A DNA stretch of 64,000 nt from HGM04593 sp045533955 (GTDB lineage: Bacteria; Bacteroidota; Bacteroidia; Bacteroidales; Bacteroidaceae): contig JAZSIU010000019.1 of assembly GCA_045533955.1 (NCBI GenBank), positions 1-64,000 of the forward strand. Direction: 5' to 3'. The notes beneath the pieces were generated by a model. That model worked only from the letters and a program-made list of their open reading frames with translations, did not search any database and was not told the DNA's origin. Of this stretch, positions 25,944-34,543 are shown piece after piece. Each line of letters starts with the position of its first letter. Position 1 is the stretch's first letter. Both the position numbers and the translations under genes were made by a program.

Positions 25944-27404
25944 ATGAGCAGCGCAGGGGGTAATCTGAAGAGTGCCGTCGCCAAAGGATTTCTTTGGGGC
26001 GGAATGAGTAATGCCATCTGCCAGCTGCTGAACCTTTTTATCGGAATTTTCTTGGCACGCATCCTCGGGCCCGACGACTATGGGCCCATTGGGATGCTTG
26101 CTATTTTTTCGGCCATTGCCGGCTCGTTGCAGGACAGTGGCTTCGTGGCGGCGCTTGCCAATCGCAAAAATGTTACACACGACGACTATAATGCGGTCTT
26201 TTGGTTCAATGTGCTTGTGTCGTTGCTTATGTACGTGGGGTTGTTCTTTGCTGCTCCGCTAATAGTCGATTTTTTCGATGAACCGTCGCTGTTGTGGCTC
26301 TCGCGCTACCTCTTTTTGGGCTTTGTGGTTGCTGCTTTTGGCATTGCGCCGTCGGCCTATCTGTTTCGCGAACTAAAAGTTAAGGAGCGCTCGATTGCGC
26401 AGATGCTCTCTATTGTCGTATCGGGCATTGTGGGCATTGCGTTTGCTGCCGCGGGGTATTCATTCTGGGGAATTGCCACGCAGAGCATTATGTATGTGCT
26501 TGTGCGCAGCGCGGTGTGCTGGTGGTTCACTCCGTGGCGTCCGAGATTCAGGGTTAATTTTGCCCCTTTGGGCTATCTGTTTGCATTCAGCTATCGGCTG
26601 CTTATCACAAATATCTTTTTACGCGTAAATTGGAATATCTTTTCGTTTATCTTGGGCGGAAATAGACACTATACGCGCGTTGATGTGGGAAACTATACAA
26701 AAGCGGCCGAGTGGATGTGTATGGGCAGCGAGATTGTGAATGGGATGGTGAATAACGTCGCGCAGCCGGTGCTTGCAAAGGTGGCCGACGATGGTCAGAG
26801 GCAGCTGCGTGTGTTCCGTAAGATGTTGCGTTTCACGGCCTTTGTGTCGTTTCCGCTGCTCTTCGGTCTGTCGCTTGTGGCTCCGCAGATAATTGTGATT
26901 GCAATAACCGACAAATGGATTGAGAGTGCTTATATGCTGCGCGTGCTTGCCTTGTGGGGTGCTTTTATGCCTGTGCAGTCGATGTTCACCAATCTGCTCA
27001 TAAGCCGCGGTCGGTCGGTGGTGTTTATGTGGGGTACTGTGGCGCAGGGCATTATTGTGCTTGTGCTGCTTGTGGCAATGGCGCCGTGGGGAATACACGC
27101 AATGATGTTCGCCTACGTGCTGTTTAATTTTATGTGGCTGTTTGTGTGGCGGCACTATGCGGGAGTGGAGATTGGCCTTAGGCTGTCGATGTTCTTGCGT
27201 GATATGTTCCCGTATGCTGCTCTTGCGGGGGCGGTGATGATTCTCACGGGTTATCTGACAGCCTCAATAGAGAATATCTATCTGTTGCTGCTGGCGCGCG
27301 TGGCGTTGGCAGCGGTGCTTTATGTTGCGGCGCTTATGATTGTGCGCAACAGTGAGTTGTACGAGGCAATGGAGTATGTTGCCCATAAGAAACTCAAAGA
27401 GTAA
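25944..27404 (+). CDS. Polysaccharide flippase (WzxC-like)
   Basis: A 486-residue membrane protein with about 12-14 hydrophobic helices. The N-terminal AKGFLWGGMSNAICQLLNLF and ARILGPDDYGPIGMLAIF segments are typical of the WzxC/Polysacc_synt_3 branch of MOP flippases, which export lipid-linked saccharide units. It starts the 25944-32923 cluster of glycosyltransferases and lies 7 bp upstream of the next gene. Its sequence differs from the flippase at 1649-3136, so the two probably move different glycans. Confidence 0.85.
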   Translation: MSSAGGNLKSAVAKGFLWGGMSNAICQLLNLFIGIFLARILGPDDYGPIGMLAIFSAIAGSLQDSGFVAALANRKNVTHDDYNAVFWFNVLVSLLMYVGLFFAAPLIVDFFDEPSLLWLSRYLFLGFVVAAFGIAPSAYLFRELKVKERSIAQMLSIVVSGIVGIAFAAAGYSFWGIATQSIMYVLVRSAVCWWFTPWRPRFRVNFAPLGYLFAFSYRLLITNIFLRVNWNIFSFILGGNRHYTRVDVGNYTKAAEWMCMGSEIVNGMVNNVAQPVLAKVADDGQRQLRVFRKMLRFTAFVSFPLLFGLSLVAPQIIVIAITDKWIESAYMLRVLALWGAFMPVQSMFTNLLISRGRSVVFMWGTVAQGIIVLVLLVAMAPWGIHAMMFAYVLFNFMWLFVWRHYAGVEIGLRLSMFLRDMFPYAALAGAVMILTGYLTASIENIYLLLLARVALAAVLYVAALMIVRNSELYEAMEYVAHKKLKE

Positions 27405-27411
27405 TATTGCT

Positions 27412-28500
27412 ATGAAAAAGATTCTTTACGATAATCAGATGTTTACGTTCCAACGCTTCGGAGGGGTTACGCGCTATTTTGCCGACCTTATGTACAACCT
27501 TCCGGCCGATGAGTTTCGCGCCTCGATGCCAATGAAATTCTGCGAGAATCATTATGTTACGGTTACATACGGACGTAAATATCCTACCCTGAATTTTCCC
27601 AAGAGCTACCGCCTGCGCCGGCGCATCTATCAGCTGGCCAATATGATGTATGCGTGGAATGCAGTGCGTATGTGCGAGTATGATATTTTTCATCCTACAT
27701 ACTATAATCCCTATTTCCTGAGTGCTCTCAAGCACCGCGGGAAGCCTTTTGTGCTGACAATCCACGATATGACTTTTGAACGTTATCCGCAGGATGTGCT
27801 GATATACGACCGCACAATTCCGCACAAGAAGCGTCTGATTGCCGAGGCCGACCACATTATCGCGGTGAGCGAGAATACCAAGCGCGATATTATTGAGCTT
27901 TTAGGTACCGACCCCTCAAGGATAAGTGTCGTGCACCACGGCTACCGCCCCATTGTGCGGGCGGCCGAGCAGTTGTTCGACCGTTACATTCTTTATGTGG
28001 GCGAGCGTAAGGGGTATAAGAATTTCTTTTCGTGGCTCTCGGCGGTGCGGCCGCTGCTTATGGCCGACCCTACGCTGAGGATTGTATGCACGGGTAGTGC
28101 GTTCACTCCCTCGGAGGTTAAATTTTTCCAAAAATGGAATGTGGCCGACCGCCTGATTCACATCTCGGCCAACGACGAGCAGATGGCTTCGCTCTATCGT
28201 TATGCGCTGTGCTTTGTCTTTCCGTCGCACTACGAGGGCTTCGGGATTCCTATTCTTGAGGCTTTCTCCAATGGTTGCCCCGTGTGTTTGAGCGACGCAA
28301 GCTGCTTCCCCGAGGTTGCGGGCGATGCGGCCATCTATTTTAATCCCAACGACGCCGGCTCGATGCAGGATTCTCTGCGCGAGATTATCACAAGCGCCAC
28401 CCTGCGCGACGAGCTGCGGACAAAGGGCTTTGATCGCGTGCGCGAATTTTCGCTCGAGCGTATGGTCGAGGCCACTTGTGATGTTTATAGAAAAGTGTAA
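27412..28500 (+). CDS. GT4-family glycosyltransferase
   Basis: A 362-residue GT-B glycosyltransferase. The start is placed at ATG 27412 (MKKILYDNQMFTFQRFGGV); upstream codons lie inside the flippase gene. The GT1/GT4 signature is in the C-terminal half: FPSHYEGFGIPILEAF gives the E-x7-E nucleotide-sugar binding motif, preceded by RISVVHHGY and followed by CPVCLSDASCFPEVAGDAA. The N-terminal FGGVTRYFADL loop is the usual acceptor-side glycine-rich region. It follows the flippase by 7 bp. Donor and acceptor are not predictable. Confidence 0.88.
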   Translation: MKKILYDNQMFTFQRFGGVTRYFADLMYNLPADEFRASMPMKFCENHYVTVTYGRKYPTLNFPKSYRLRRRIYQLANMMYAWNAVRMCEYDIFHPTYYNPYFLSALKHRGKPFVLTIHDMTFERYPQDVLIYDRTIPHKKRLIAEADHIIAVSENTKRDIIELLGTDPSRISVVHHGYRPIVRAAEQLFDRYILYVGERKGYKNFFSWLSAVRPLLMADPTLRIVCTGSAFTPSEVKFFQKWNVADRLIHISANDEQMASLYRYALCFVFPSHYEGFGIPILEAFSNGCPVCLSDASCFPEVAGDAAIYFNPNDAGSMQDSLREIITSATLRDELRTKGFDRVREFSLERMVEATCDVYRKV

Positions 28501-28519
28501 AAAAAAGACCATTTGACCG

Positions 28520-29746
28520 ATGAAAATAAGCCCTTCTCAAATATCGCGCTTGTGGCCCATTGCCAAGCGACGCGCGGCCGCCGCCATTGTGGGGTGGGTG
28601 CAACGTCTCTTCTCAAACGAGAGGCTGCTTAAAGATGTCTTCAAGCGTAGGCGTACAAGGCGTGTGCTGCTGTGTCATCTGCCCGAGGCTTTTGCGTCGG
28701 AAAAATTACCAAAATATCACTCGAATCTTACCGAGTGCCTTGTGGCTGCACGTTGTTTCGATGCTTTGGGATACAGTGTCGATTGCACGTCGAGGGCCAA
28801 CGAGGGGCTCGACTACGGGCCATACGATATTATCTACGGCATTAACGGCAATGCCTTTTTTGGCTCTTTTGCCCCCCGCAGGGGCAGGGAGCCGCTGAGG
28901 ATTTTTTACTCGGTGGGGGCGCAGATGGGCTATAATTTCGCGGCTACGGCACAGCGTAACCGCTCGTTTCACGAGCGGCACGGATTGTGGCTGCTGGGCT
29001 CGAACCGTTACGTCCCCGGCGGTGGGATGAACTACTACGAGGCTCATTTTGCCGATGCTGTAATATGCTTGGGCGATAGGGCTGTTTTGGAGCCTTTCTT
29101 GGCCGATGATGGCCGACCCGAACGCTACCACTATCTGCCGGCGTTCTATTTTCGGGTGGTCGAGCCCGATGAAAATAAGGACTTTCGGTGCTGTGCAAAG
29201 AGCATCTTGTGGTTCGGCTCTATGGGGCTTCTGCACAAGGGACTCGATATTGCCATTGATTTTGCCGTCGCACACCCCGATTATACGCTTCACATTTGCG
29301 GGGGCAGTAGCTCGGAGGGGGATTTTTGGCGCTACTATAAGCCTATTGTCGATGGGGCACGGAATATTAGGGTGCACGGCTTTGTGGATATTGAGTCGCC
29401 TTTGTTTGCGGCGCTGCTGGAGGAGTGCGCCATCCTGCTTAACCCCTCGGTGAGCGAGAGTGGTGCGGTGGCTGTGTTGAATGTGCTGGGCAACGGAGCA
29501 CTGCTGCCTGTGTATAGCAGCGGTACGGCGCTCGACCTCTCGGACGTGGGGGTCGAGGTGCCGAGGGTTGTTTACGAGGATTTTGAGAGGGCGCTGCTCG
29601 GCGTCGGCTCTATGAGCCCCGAGGAACTGTCGCGTCGCGCGTGGGCCGCTCACAAAAAGGTGCGCGAGGGCTACACGTTGCAACGATACGAGCAGAATTT
29701 GTATAACCACATAAAGGAAATAATCGATAAAAAGGATAAAAAATGA
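28520..29746 (+). CDS. Probable GT-B glycosyltransferase
   Basis: A 408-residue cytoplasmic protein. The C-terminal half looks like a GT-B donor domain: ILWFGSMGLLHKGLDIAI, then YTLHICGG, then NIRVHGFVD and an LNPSVSESGAVAVLNVLG segment that stands where the E-x7-E motif usually lies. The N-terminal half (RVLLCHLPEAF, DIIYGINGNAFF) is less typical. It overlaps the YfhO-like gene by 4 bp (ATGA). The family was assigned by fold pattern, not by a specific motif. Confidence 0.65.
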   Translation: MKISPSQISRLWPIAKRRAAAAIVGWVQRLFSNERLLKDVFKRRRTRRVLLCHLPEAFASEKLPKYHSNLTECLVAARCFDALGYSVDCTSRANEGLDYGPYDIIYGINGNAFFGSFAPRRGREPLRIFYSVGAQMGYNFAATAQRNRSFHERHGLWLLGSNRYVPGGGMNYYEAHFADAVICLGDRAVLEPFLADDGRPERYHYLPAFYFRVVEPDENKDFRCCAKSILWFGSMGLLHKGLDIAIDFAVAHPDYTLHICGGSSSEGDFWRYYKPIVDGARNIRVHGFVDIESPLFAALLEECAILLNPSVSESGAVAVLNVLGNGALLPVYSSGTALDLSDVGVEVPRVVYEDFERALLGVGSMSPEELSRRAWAAHKKVREGYTLQRYEQNLYNHIKEIIDKKDKK

Positions 29747-32199
29747 AAATCATTGAGAAGAAAAATTGGCTGCCTCATCTGATGGCAGTGCTCATCTTCC
29801 TTGTGCTGACGCTGGTCTATTTTGGGCCCGTGCTACAAGGAAAAGACCTTATGCAGGGCGATGCGATAAGCTCGCAAGGATGGGGTAAGGATGCGAAGGA
29901 TTATCACGAGGCTACGGGCGACTATGCCTATTGGTCGAATGCTATGTTCTCGGGAATGCCGTCGAATTATACATTCTCGCCGCAGCCGGTGAATATATTC
30001 GAGGCGGCCGATAAGGTGCTGACGCTGGGAATATTCGGGGCTTCGCGCCGACACATTGGTGCAATATTCCTGACTTTTGTCTGCTTTTATATCTTTTTGC
30101 TGTCGATGGGGTGCCGCTCGTGGCTCAGCGTGGCGGGCTCTATTGCTTATACGCTGTGCTCATATAATTTTATTATCATAGAGGCGGGACATATGAGCAA
30201 GAGCCTTGTGATGGCTACGATGGCTCCGATTATAGGCGGTGTCATACTCTGTTACAGGGGACAGTTACTGCGGGGTGCCCTGCTGACGCTTATCTTCTCG
30301 GGACTGAATATCTATTGGAGCCATCAGCAGATTAGCTATTATCTGCTGCTTGTGCTCATAATTCTTGCGTTTGTCTATCTTGTTTATGCCATAAAAGAGA
30401 AGGCTCTGAAGCCCTATTTTAGGGCTACGGCTGTGCAGCTTGCGGTGGCTGTGCTGGCTGTGCTTCCGGCGCTGGGACAGTTGGTGCCCTCGGCTGATTA
30501 TGCCAAGGATTCTATGCGCGGCGGCTCTGTGCTTAAGCAGGCGGAGCAGAAGCAGAGCTCGGGCCTCGACATTGACTATGCTTATCAGTGGAGCTACGGG
30601 GTGGGCGAGACGTTTACGTTGCTTGTTCCCAACCTCTATGGTGCAAGCTCGAACTATGCGCTGGGCGACGACTCGGAGCTTTACCGAAGCCTTGCGCCTA
30701 AGATTGGAGCTGCGCAGGCGCGACAGGTGTGCGCGGCGGCCCCCACCTATTGGGGCGACCAGCCTTTTACCTCGGGACCGGTGTATGTGGGCGCTATTGT
30801 CTGCTTCTTGTTTGTGCTGGGACTTTTTGTGGTTAATGGGCGCGAAAAGTGGTGGTTACTTGCTGCCACAGTGTTGTCGTTTGTAATGTCGTGGGGTAAG
30901 AATTTCTTGGAGGTCAACGAGTTTCTCTTCTATAATCTGCCGCTGTACAGTAAATTCCGTGCACCGTCAATGGCGCTTGTTATTGCGTCGGTAACGATGG
31001 TAGCGCTGGGAATTCTGGCGGTGCGCAGGATTATCGTGGTGAGGCGCGAGAATAATGCTGCCGAGCTTGCCCGTATGAGGCGTGCGCTCTTTATTGCAGC
31101 GGGTGTTACGGGTGCTGTGTGCCTTGTGCTTGCTCTCTTTGCGGGTGCTTTATTCAGTTTCGAGGGGGCAGGCGATGCCCGTATGGCTCCCATCATACTG
31201 GATGCGCTTGTGAAAGACCGCGAGGCGATGCTGCTCGCCGATGCTTGGCGTTCGCTGTCTCTTATTGTGGCGGCTGCTGCCTTGTTGCTCGTCTATCTGC
31301 GTGTGGGCTTTAAGTCGCAATATGCAGCGATGATTTTAGGTGTGTTGATGCTCATCGACCTTTGGCCGGTTGATAAACGCTTCCTTGCGTATGACGATTT
31401 TATGCCCAAAAGGCAGAGTACCGAGATTCGTCCCACTGCAGCCGACCGTCAGATTTTGCAGGATAAAGACCCCAACTACCGCGTGCTTAATCTTGCGTCG
31501 AGCACTTTCAACGAGTCTTATACCTCTTATTTCCATAAATCGGTGGGCGGATACAGTCCTGCCAAGCTGCGCCGCTATCAGGATATTATCGACCGTTATT
31601 TCGTGGGCAATCTGAATATGAATATTATAAATATGCTTAACGTGCGCTATATTATCGTGCCCACCGAGGAGGGGACGACCGTGCACCGCAACGCCGAGGC
31701 GCTGGGCAACTGCTGGATGGTCGATAGAATAGAGTGGGTGGATAGTCCCGATGCCGAGATTGCCGCAATTGCCGATTTTGACCCCTATCGACAGGCCTTT
31801 GTCGATAAAGAGTGGCTGGCTGTTGTGGGTGATGCGTCGGGCTATGATAATGCGGTCGATAGTACAGCGTATATTCGTATGACCGAGTATAAAAATCCGG
31901 GTAATATAATGTACGAGAGCTACTCGCCAAATGCTCAGATGGCAGTATTCTCCGAGGTTTATTATAAGACGTGGAAGGCCTTTATCGACGGAAAAGAGGT
32001 GCAGCCCGTGCGTGCCAACTATATTCTGCGTGCGCTGCCTCTGCCTGCCGGAAAGCACACAATAGAATTTCGCTGCGTCGATGAGCTGATGATAGAGACG
32101 GGACGATGGTCGCTCTATGGTTCTATCCTTGTGGGTGTTGTGATTGTGCTTCTTGCCGGGGCTATTATTTATAAAAAGAGAAAAGATTGTGAGGCCTAA
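29743..32199 (+). CDS. YfhO-family integral membrane protein
   Basis: An 818-residue membrane protein of YfhO type (DUF2142/GT-C-like family associated with glycosylation of lipid-linked polymers in Firmicutes). It has about 12 membrane helices: one at 12-32, a block from about 105 to 265, a block at 345-440, and two more near 465-530. A soluble domain (about 555-785) follows, and a last helix at 785-808 precedes a basic tail KKRKD. The loop after helix 1 carries the conserved QGDAISSQGWGKDAKDY segment. It lies between two glycosyltransferases and probably takes part in transferring sugars on the periplasmic face. Confidence 0.8.
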   Translation: MKIIEKKNWLPHLMAVLIFLVLTLVYFGPVLQGKDLMQGDAISSQGWGKDAKDYHEATGDYAYWSNAMFSGMPSNYTFSPQPVNIFEAADKVLTLGIFGASRRHIGAIFLTFVCFYIFLLSMGCRSWLSVAGSIAYTLCSYNFIIIEAGHMSKSLVMATMAPIIGGVILCYRGQLLRGALLTLIFSGLNIYWSHQQISYYLLLVLIILAFVYLVYAIKEKALKPYFRATAVQLAVAVLAVLPALGQLVPSADYAKDSMRGGSVLKQAEQKQSSGLDIDYAYQWSYGVGETFTLLVPNLYGASSNYALGDDSELYRSLAPKIGAAQARQVCAAAPTYWGDQPFTSGPVYVGAIVCFLFVLGLFVVNGREKWWLLAATVLSFVMSWGKNFLEVNEFLFYNLPLYSKFRAPSMALVIASVTMVALGILAVRRIIVVRRENNAAELARMRRALFIAAGVTGAVCLVLALFAGALFSFEGAGDARMAPIILDALVKDREAMLLADAWRSLSLIVAAAALLLVYLRVGFKSQYAAMILGVLMLIDLWPVDKRFLAYDDFMPKRQSTEIRPTAADRQILQDKDPNYRVLNLASSTFNESYTSYFHKSVGGYSPAKLRRYQDIIDRYFVGNLNMNIINMLNVRYIIVPTEEGTTVHRNAEALGNCWMVDRIEWVDSPDAEIAAIADFDPYRQAFVDKEWLAVVGDASGYDNAVDSTAYIRMTEYKNPGNIMYESYSPNAQMAVFSEVYYKTWKAFIDGKEVQPVRANYILRALPLPAGKHTIEFRCVDELMIETGRWSLYGSILVGVVIVLLAGAIIYKKRKDCEA

Positions 32200-32923
32200 A
32201 TTTTCGATAATTACGGTAACCTATAATGCGTCGGCCGTGGTTGGACCGACGCTGGAGAGCGTCGCTGCGCAGAGCTACAAGAATTGGGAGTATCTGCTCA
32301 TTGACGGCGGCTCGAGCGATGATACTGTGGCTAAGGCCGAGGCCTCGGGAATTGAGTTTGCGCACATTGTCTCGGAGCGCGACAAGGGGCTGTACGATGC
32401 AATGAACAAGGGCATCGGGTTGGCCACGGGCGACTATCTGTGTTTTTTGAATGCGGGCGATGCTTTTCACTCGCCCGACACACTCGAGAGGATTGCGGCG
32501 GCTGTGGGCGAGGGTCCGCTGCCCGACATTCTCTATGGCGAGACGGCCGAGGTTGACGAGGAGCGTCGCTTCGTGCGTATGCGCCGCTTGCAGGCTCCCG
32601 AGAAATTGGAGTGGACGAGCTTCAAGCAGGGGATGCTTGTGTGTCATCAGGCTTTTTATGCGCGGCGCGACATTGTACCGCAGTACGACCTTAAATATCG
32701 CCTCTCGGGCGACGTCGATTGGTGCATAAAAGTGATGAAACGTTCACAAAATATTGTAAATGTTGGTTGCACTGTGGTTGATTATTTGCGAAATGGATTA
32801 TCTTTGCAAAATCACAGGGCATCGCTTATGGAGCGCTTCGGCATAATGTGCAAGCACTACGGCGTGCTATCGACGCTGGCGCATCATCTGTGGTTCGTGC
32901 TGCGCGCCGTGATAAAGAGATAA
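32189..32923 (+). CDS. GT2-family glycosyltransferase
   Basis: A 244-residue GT-A fold enzyme. I place the start at GTG 32189 (VRPKFSIITVTYNA), which overlaps the YfhO-like gene by 11 bp; an ATG-like start at 32144 would put 15 extra residues deep inside that gene. GT2 features: SIITVTYNAS nucleotide-binding strand, YLLIDGGSSDDT, the DKGLYDAMNKGIGLATGDYL segment and the NAGDAF metal-binding D-x-D equivalent. The C-terminal YRLSGDVDWCIKVM matches the catalytic-base region. It ends the polysaccharide cluster. Confidence 0.88.
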   Translation: MRPKFSIITVTYNASAVVGPTLESVAAQSYKNWEYLLIDGGSSDDTVAKAEASGIEFAHIVSERDKGLYDAMNKGIGLATGDYLCFLNAGDAFHSPDTLERIAAAVGEGPLPDILYGETAEVDEERRFVRMRRLQAPEKLEWTSFKQGMLVCHQAFYARRDIVPQYDLKYRLSGDVDWCIKVMKRSQNIVNVGCTVVDYLRNGLSLQNHRASLMERFGIMCKHYGVLSTLAHHLWFVLRAVIKR

Positions 32924-32927
32924 ATAG

Positions 32928-33033
32928 AGTAGCTGTTTGTTTTTATATCGTCAAGTTCTTTTTCAGGGCAAGAGTCGGCGAGAATATACAGTTTACTTAA
33001 TAAAATGTTTTTTAGAAAGTTTAATGAGCTTCT
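32928..33033. repeat. MITE-like element, shorter copy
   Basis: The left end (AGTAGCTGTTTGTTTTTATA then TCG and an AGTT-TTTT stretch) and the right end (TTTTTTAGAAAGTTTAATGA then GCTTCT) align with the two ends of the element at 45974-46144. The interior is about 65 bp shorter. The ends form an imperfect terminal inverted repeat. It lies directly upstream of pepP, 20 bp from its ATG. Confidence 0.4.
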
Positions 33034-33053
33034 AACCTTTAAAAGATACAATT

Positions 33054-34448
33054 ATGTTTGCAAAAGAGACTTATATCAATCGCCGCCGCGTGCTTAAAGA
33101 GAGCGTGGGTAGCGGACTGTTGCTCTTCTTGGGCAACACCGAGCTTGGTATGAATTATGCCGATAATATCTACCATTTTCGTCAGGATTCTACGTTCCTG
33201 TACTATTTTGCATCGGACTACGCGGGCCTTGCGGCCATTATAGATATTGACGAGGATAAGGAGATTATCTTCGGCGACGAACTTACAATTGACGATATTG
33301 TGTGGACGGGAGTACAGCCCACAATCAAGGAGAAGAGCGAGCGTGTGGGAATTACGCTCACCCTCCCTATGGCACAGCTTGCTGCTTATCTGAAGGCTGC
33401 GCAGGAGAAGGGTCGGACGATACATTTTCTGCCTCCCTACCGCGGCGAGCATCGCGTGTGGTTGCAAGAGCTTCTGGGCATTCACCCCGCAGCGCAGGAT
33501 GCAGCAGTGTCTATGAAATTCGTAAAAGCGGTTATTGCACAACGTAACTACAAGAGCGACGAGGAGATTGCTCAGATTGAGGAGGCTGTGAACGTTTCGG
33601 TGGATATGCATTGCGCTGCGATGCGTGCGGTGCGTCCCGGTGTTACCGAGGCTCAGATTGCGGCTGTTGTTCAGGCCGAGGCTGCAAAGCATAATTTCGG
33701 CCTGTCGTTCCCCATTATTGCGACGGTTAACGGACAGACGCTGCACAATCACGCCTACGGCACCACCCCGCTGAGGGACGGACAGATGTTCCTGCTCGAC
33801 TCGGGCTGCGAGAATGCTATGCACTACGCCGGCGACCTTACAACGACAATGCCTGTGGGACGCAGCTTCACCACGCAGCAGCGCGAGGTGTGCAATATTC
33901 TGCGTCGCGGACATCTTGCGGCGCTTAGTGCACTGCGTCCGGGGGTGGAGTATCGTGAGGTTCATCGTATCGTGCTCACCGAGATTGCAAAGGGTATGGT
34001 CGACCTCGGACTAATGAAGGGCGACCCCGCCGAGGCTGCCGTGGCCGGTGCTGCTTGTATGTTTATGCCTCACGGACTTGGTCATATGATGGGCCTCGAC
34101 GTGCACGATATGGAGAATTTTGGTGAGGTTCACGTGGGCTATGAGGAGGGACGCTCTAAGAGCACTCTCTTTGGCTGGAAGTCGCTGCGACTTGCCAAGG
34201 CTCTTGAGCCGGGCTTTGTGTTTACCGTCGAGCCGGGAATATATTTTATCCCCGACCTTATGGACAAATGGCGCGCCGAGAAACAGTTTACCGACTTTAT
34301 CTGCTACGATAAATTGGATGCTTGGCGTAATTTTGGCGGAATACGCAACGAGGAGGATTATCTTGTCTTTGAGGGTGGCGCCCGTCGATTGGGTAAATAT
34401 AAGCCAATGTCGCCCGAGGAGATTGAGGCCGAGCATAATAAGGAATAA
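33054..34448 (+). CDS. pepP: Xaa-Pro aminopeptidase (M24B)
   Basis: A 464-residue cytoplasmic metallopeptidase that removes an N-terminal residue preceding proline. The N-terminal AMP_N domain (1-170) is followed by the pita-bread M24 domain. The five metal ligands are visible: Asp in FLLDSGCENA, Asp in YAGDLTTT, His in PHGLGHMMGLDVHD, Glu in FTVEPGIYF and Glu in GGIRNEEDYLV. There is no signal peptide. It is monocistronic with a terminator-like hairpin downstream. Its role fits final hydrolysis of imported proline-containing peptides. Confidence 0.93.
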   Translation: MFAKETYINRRRVLKESVGSGLLLFLGNTELGMNYADNIYHFRQDSTFLYYFASDYAGLAAIIDIDEDKEIIFGDELTIDDIVWTGVQPTIKEKSERVGITLTLPMAQLAAYLKAAQEKGRTIHFLPPYRGEHRVWLQELLGIHPAAQDAAVSMKFVKAVIAQRNYKSDEEIAQIEEAVNVSVDMHCAAMRAVRPGVTEAQIAAVVQAEAAKHNFGLSFPIIATVNGQTLHNHAYGTTPLRDGQMFLLDSGCENAMHYAGDLTTTMPVGRSFTTQQREVCNILRRGHLAALSALRPGVEYREVHRIVLTEIAKGMVDLGLMKGDPAEAAVAGAACMFMPHGLGHMMGLDVHDMENFGEVHVGYEEGRSKSTLFGWKSLRLAKALEPGFVFTVEPGIYFIPDLMDKWRAEKQFTDFICYDKLDAWRNFGGIRNEEDYLVFEGGARRLGKYKPMSPEEIEAEHNKE

Positions 34449-34471
34449 TTCTCTTAACAAAATAATAGGAG

Positions 34472-34503
34472 GGGTGTGCCATTTTCTTGGACACACCCTT
34501 CTT
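34472..34503 (+). terminator. Terminator-like hairpin after pepP
   Basis: GGGTGTG (34472-34478) pairs with CACACCC (34492-34498), extended by CCA/TGG past one bulged A, followed by TTCTT. It begins 23 bp after the pepP stop. Confidence 0.6.
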
Positions 34504-34543
34504 GATTGAACGATGAGTGCGTGTGTCGCACCTCTTTTAGGGA

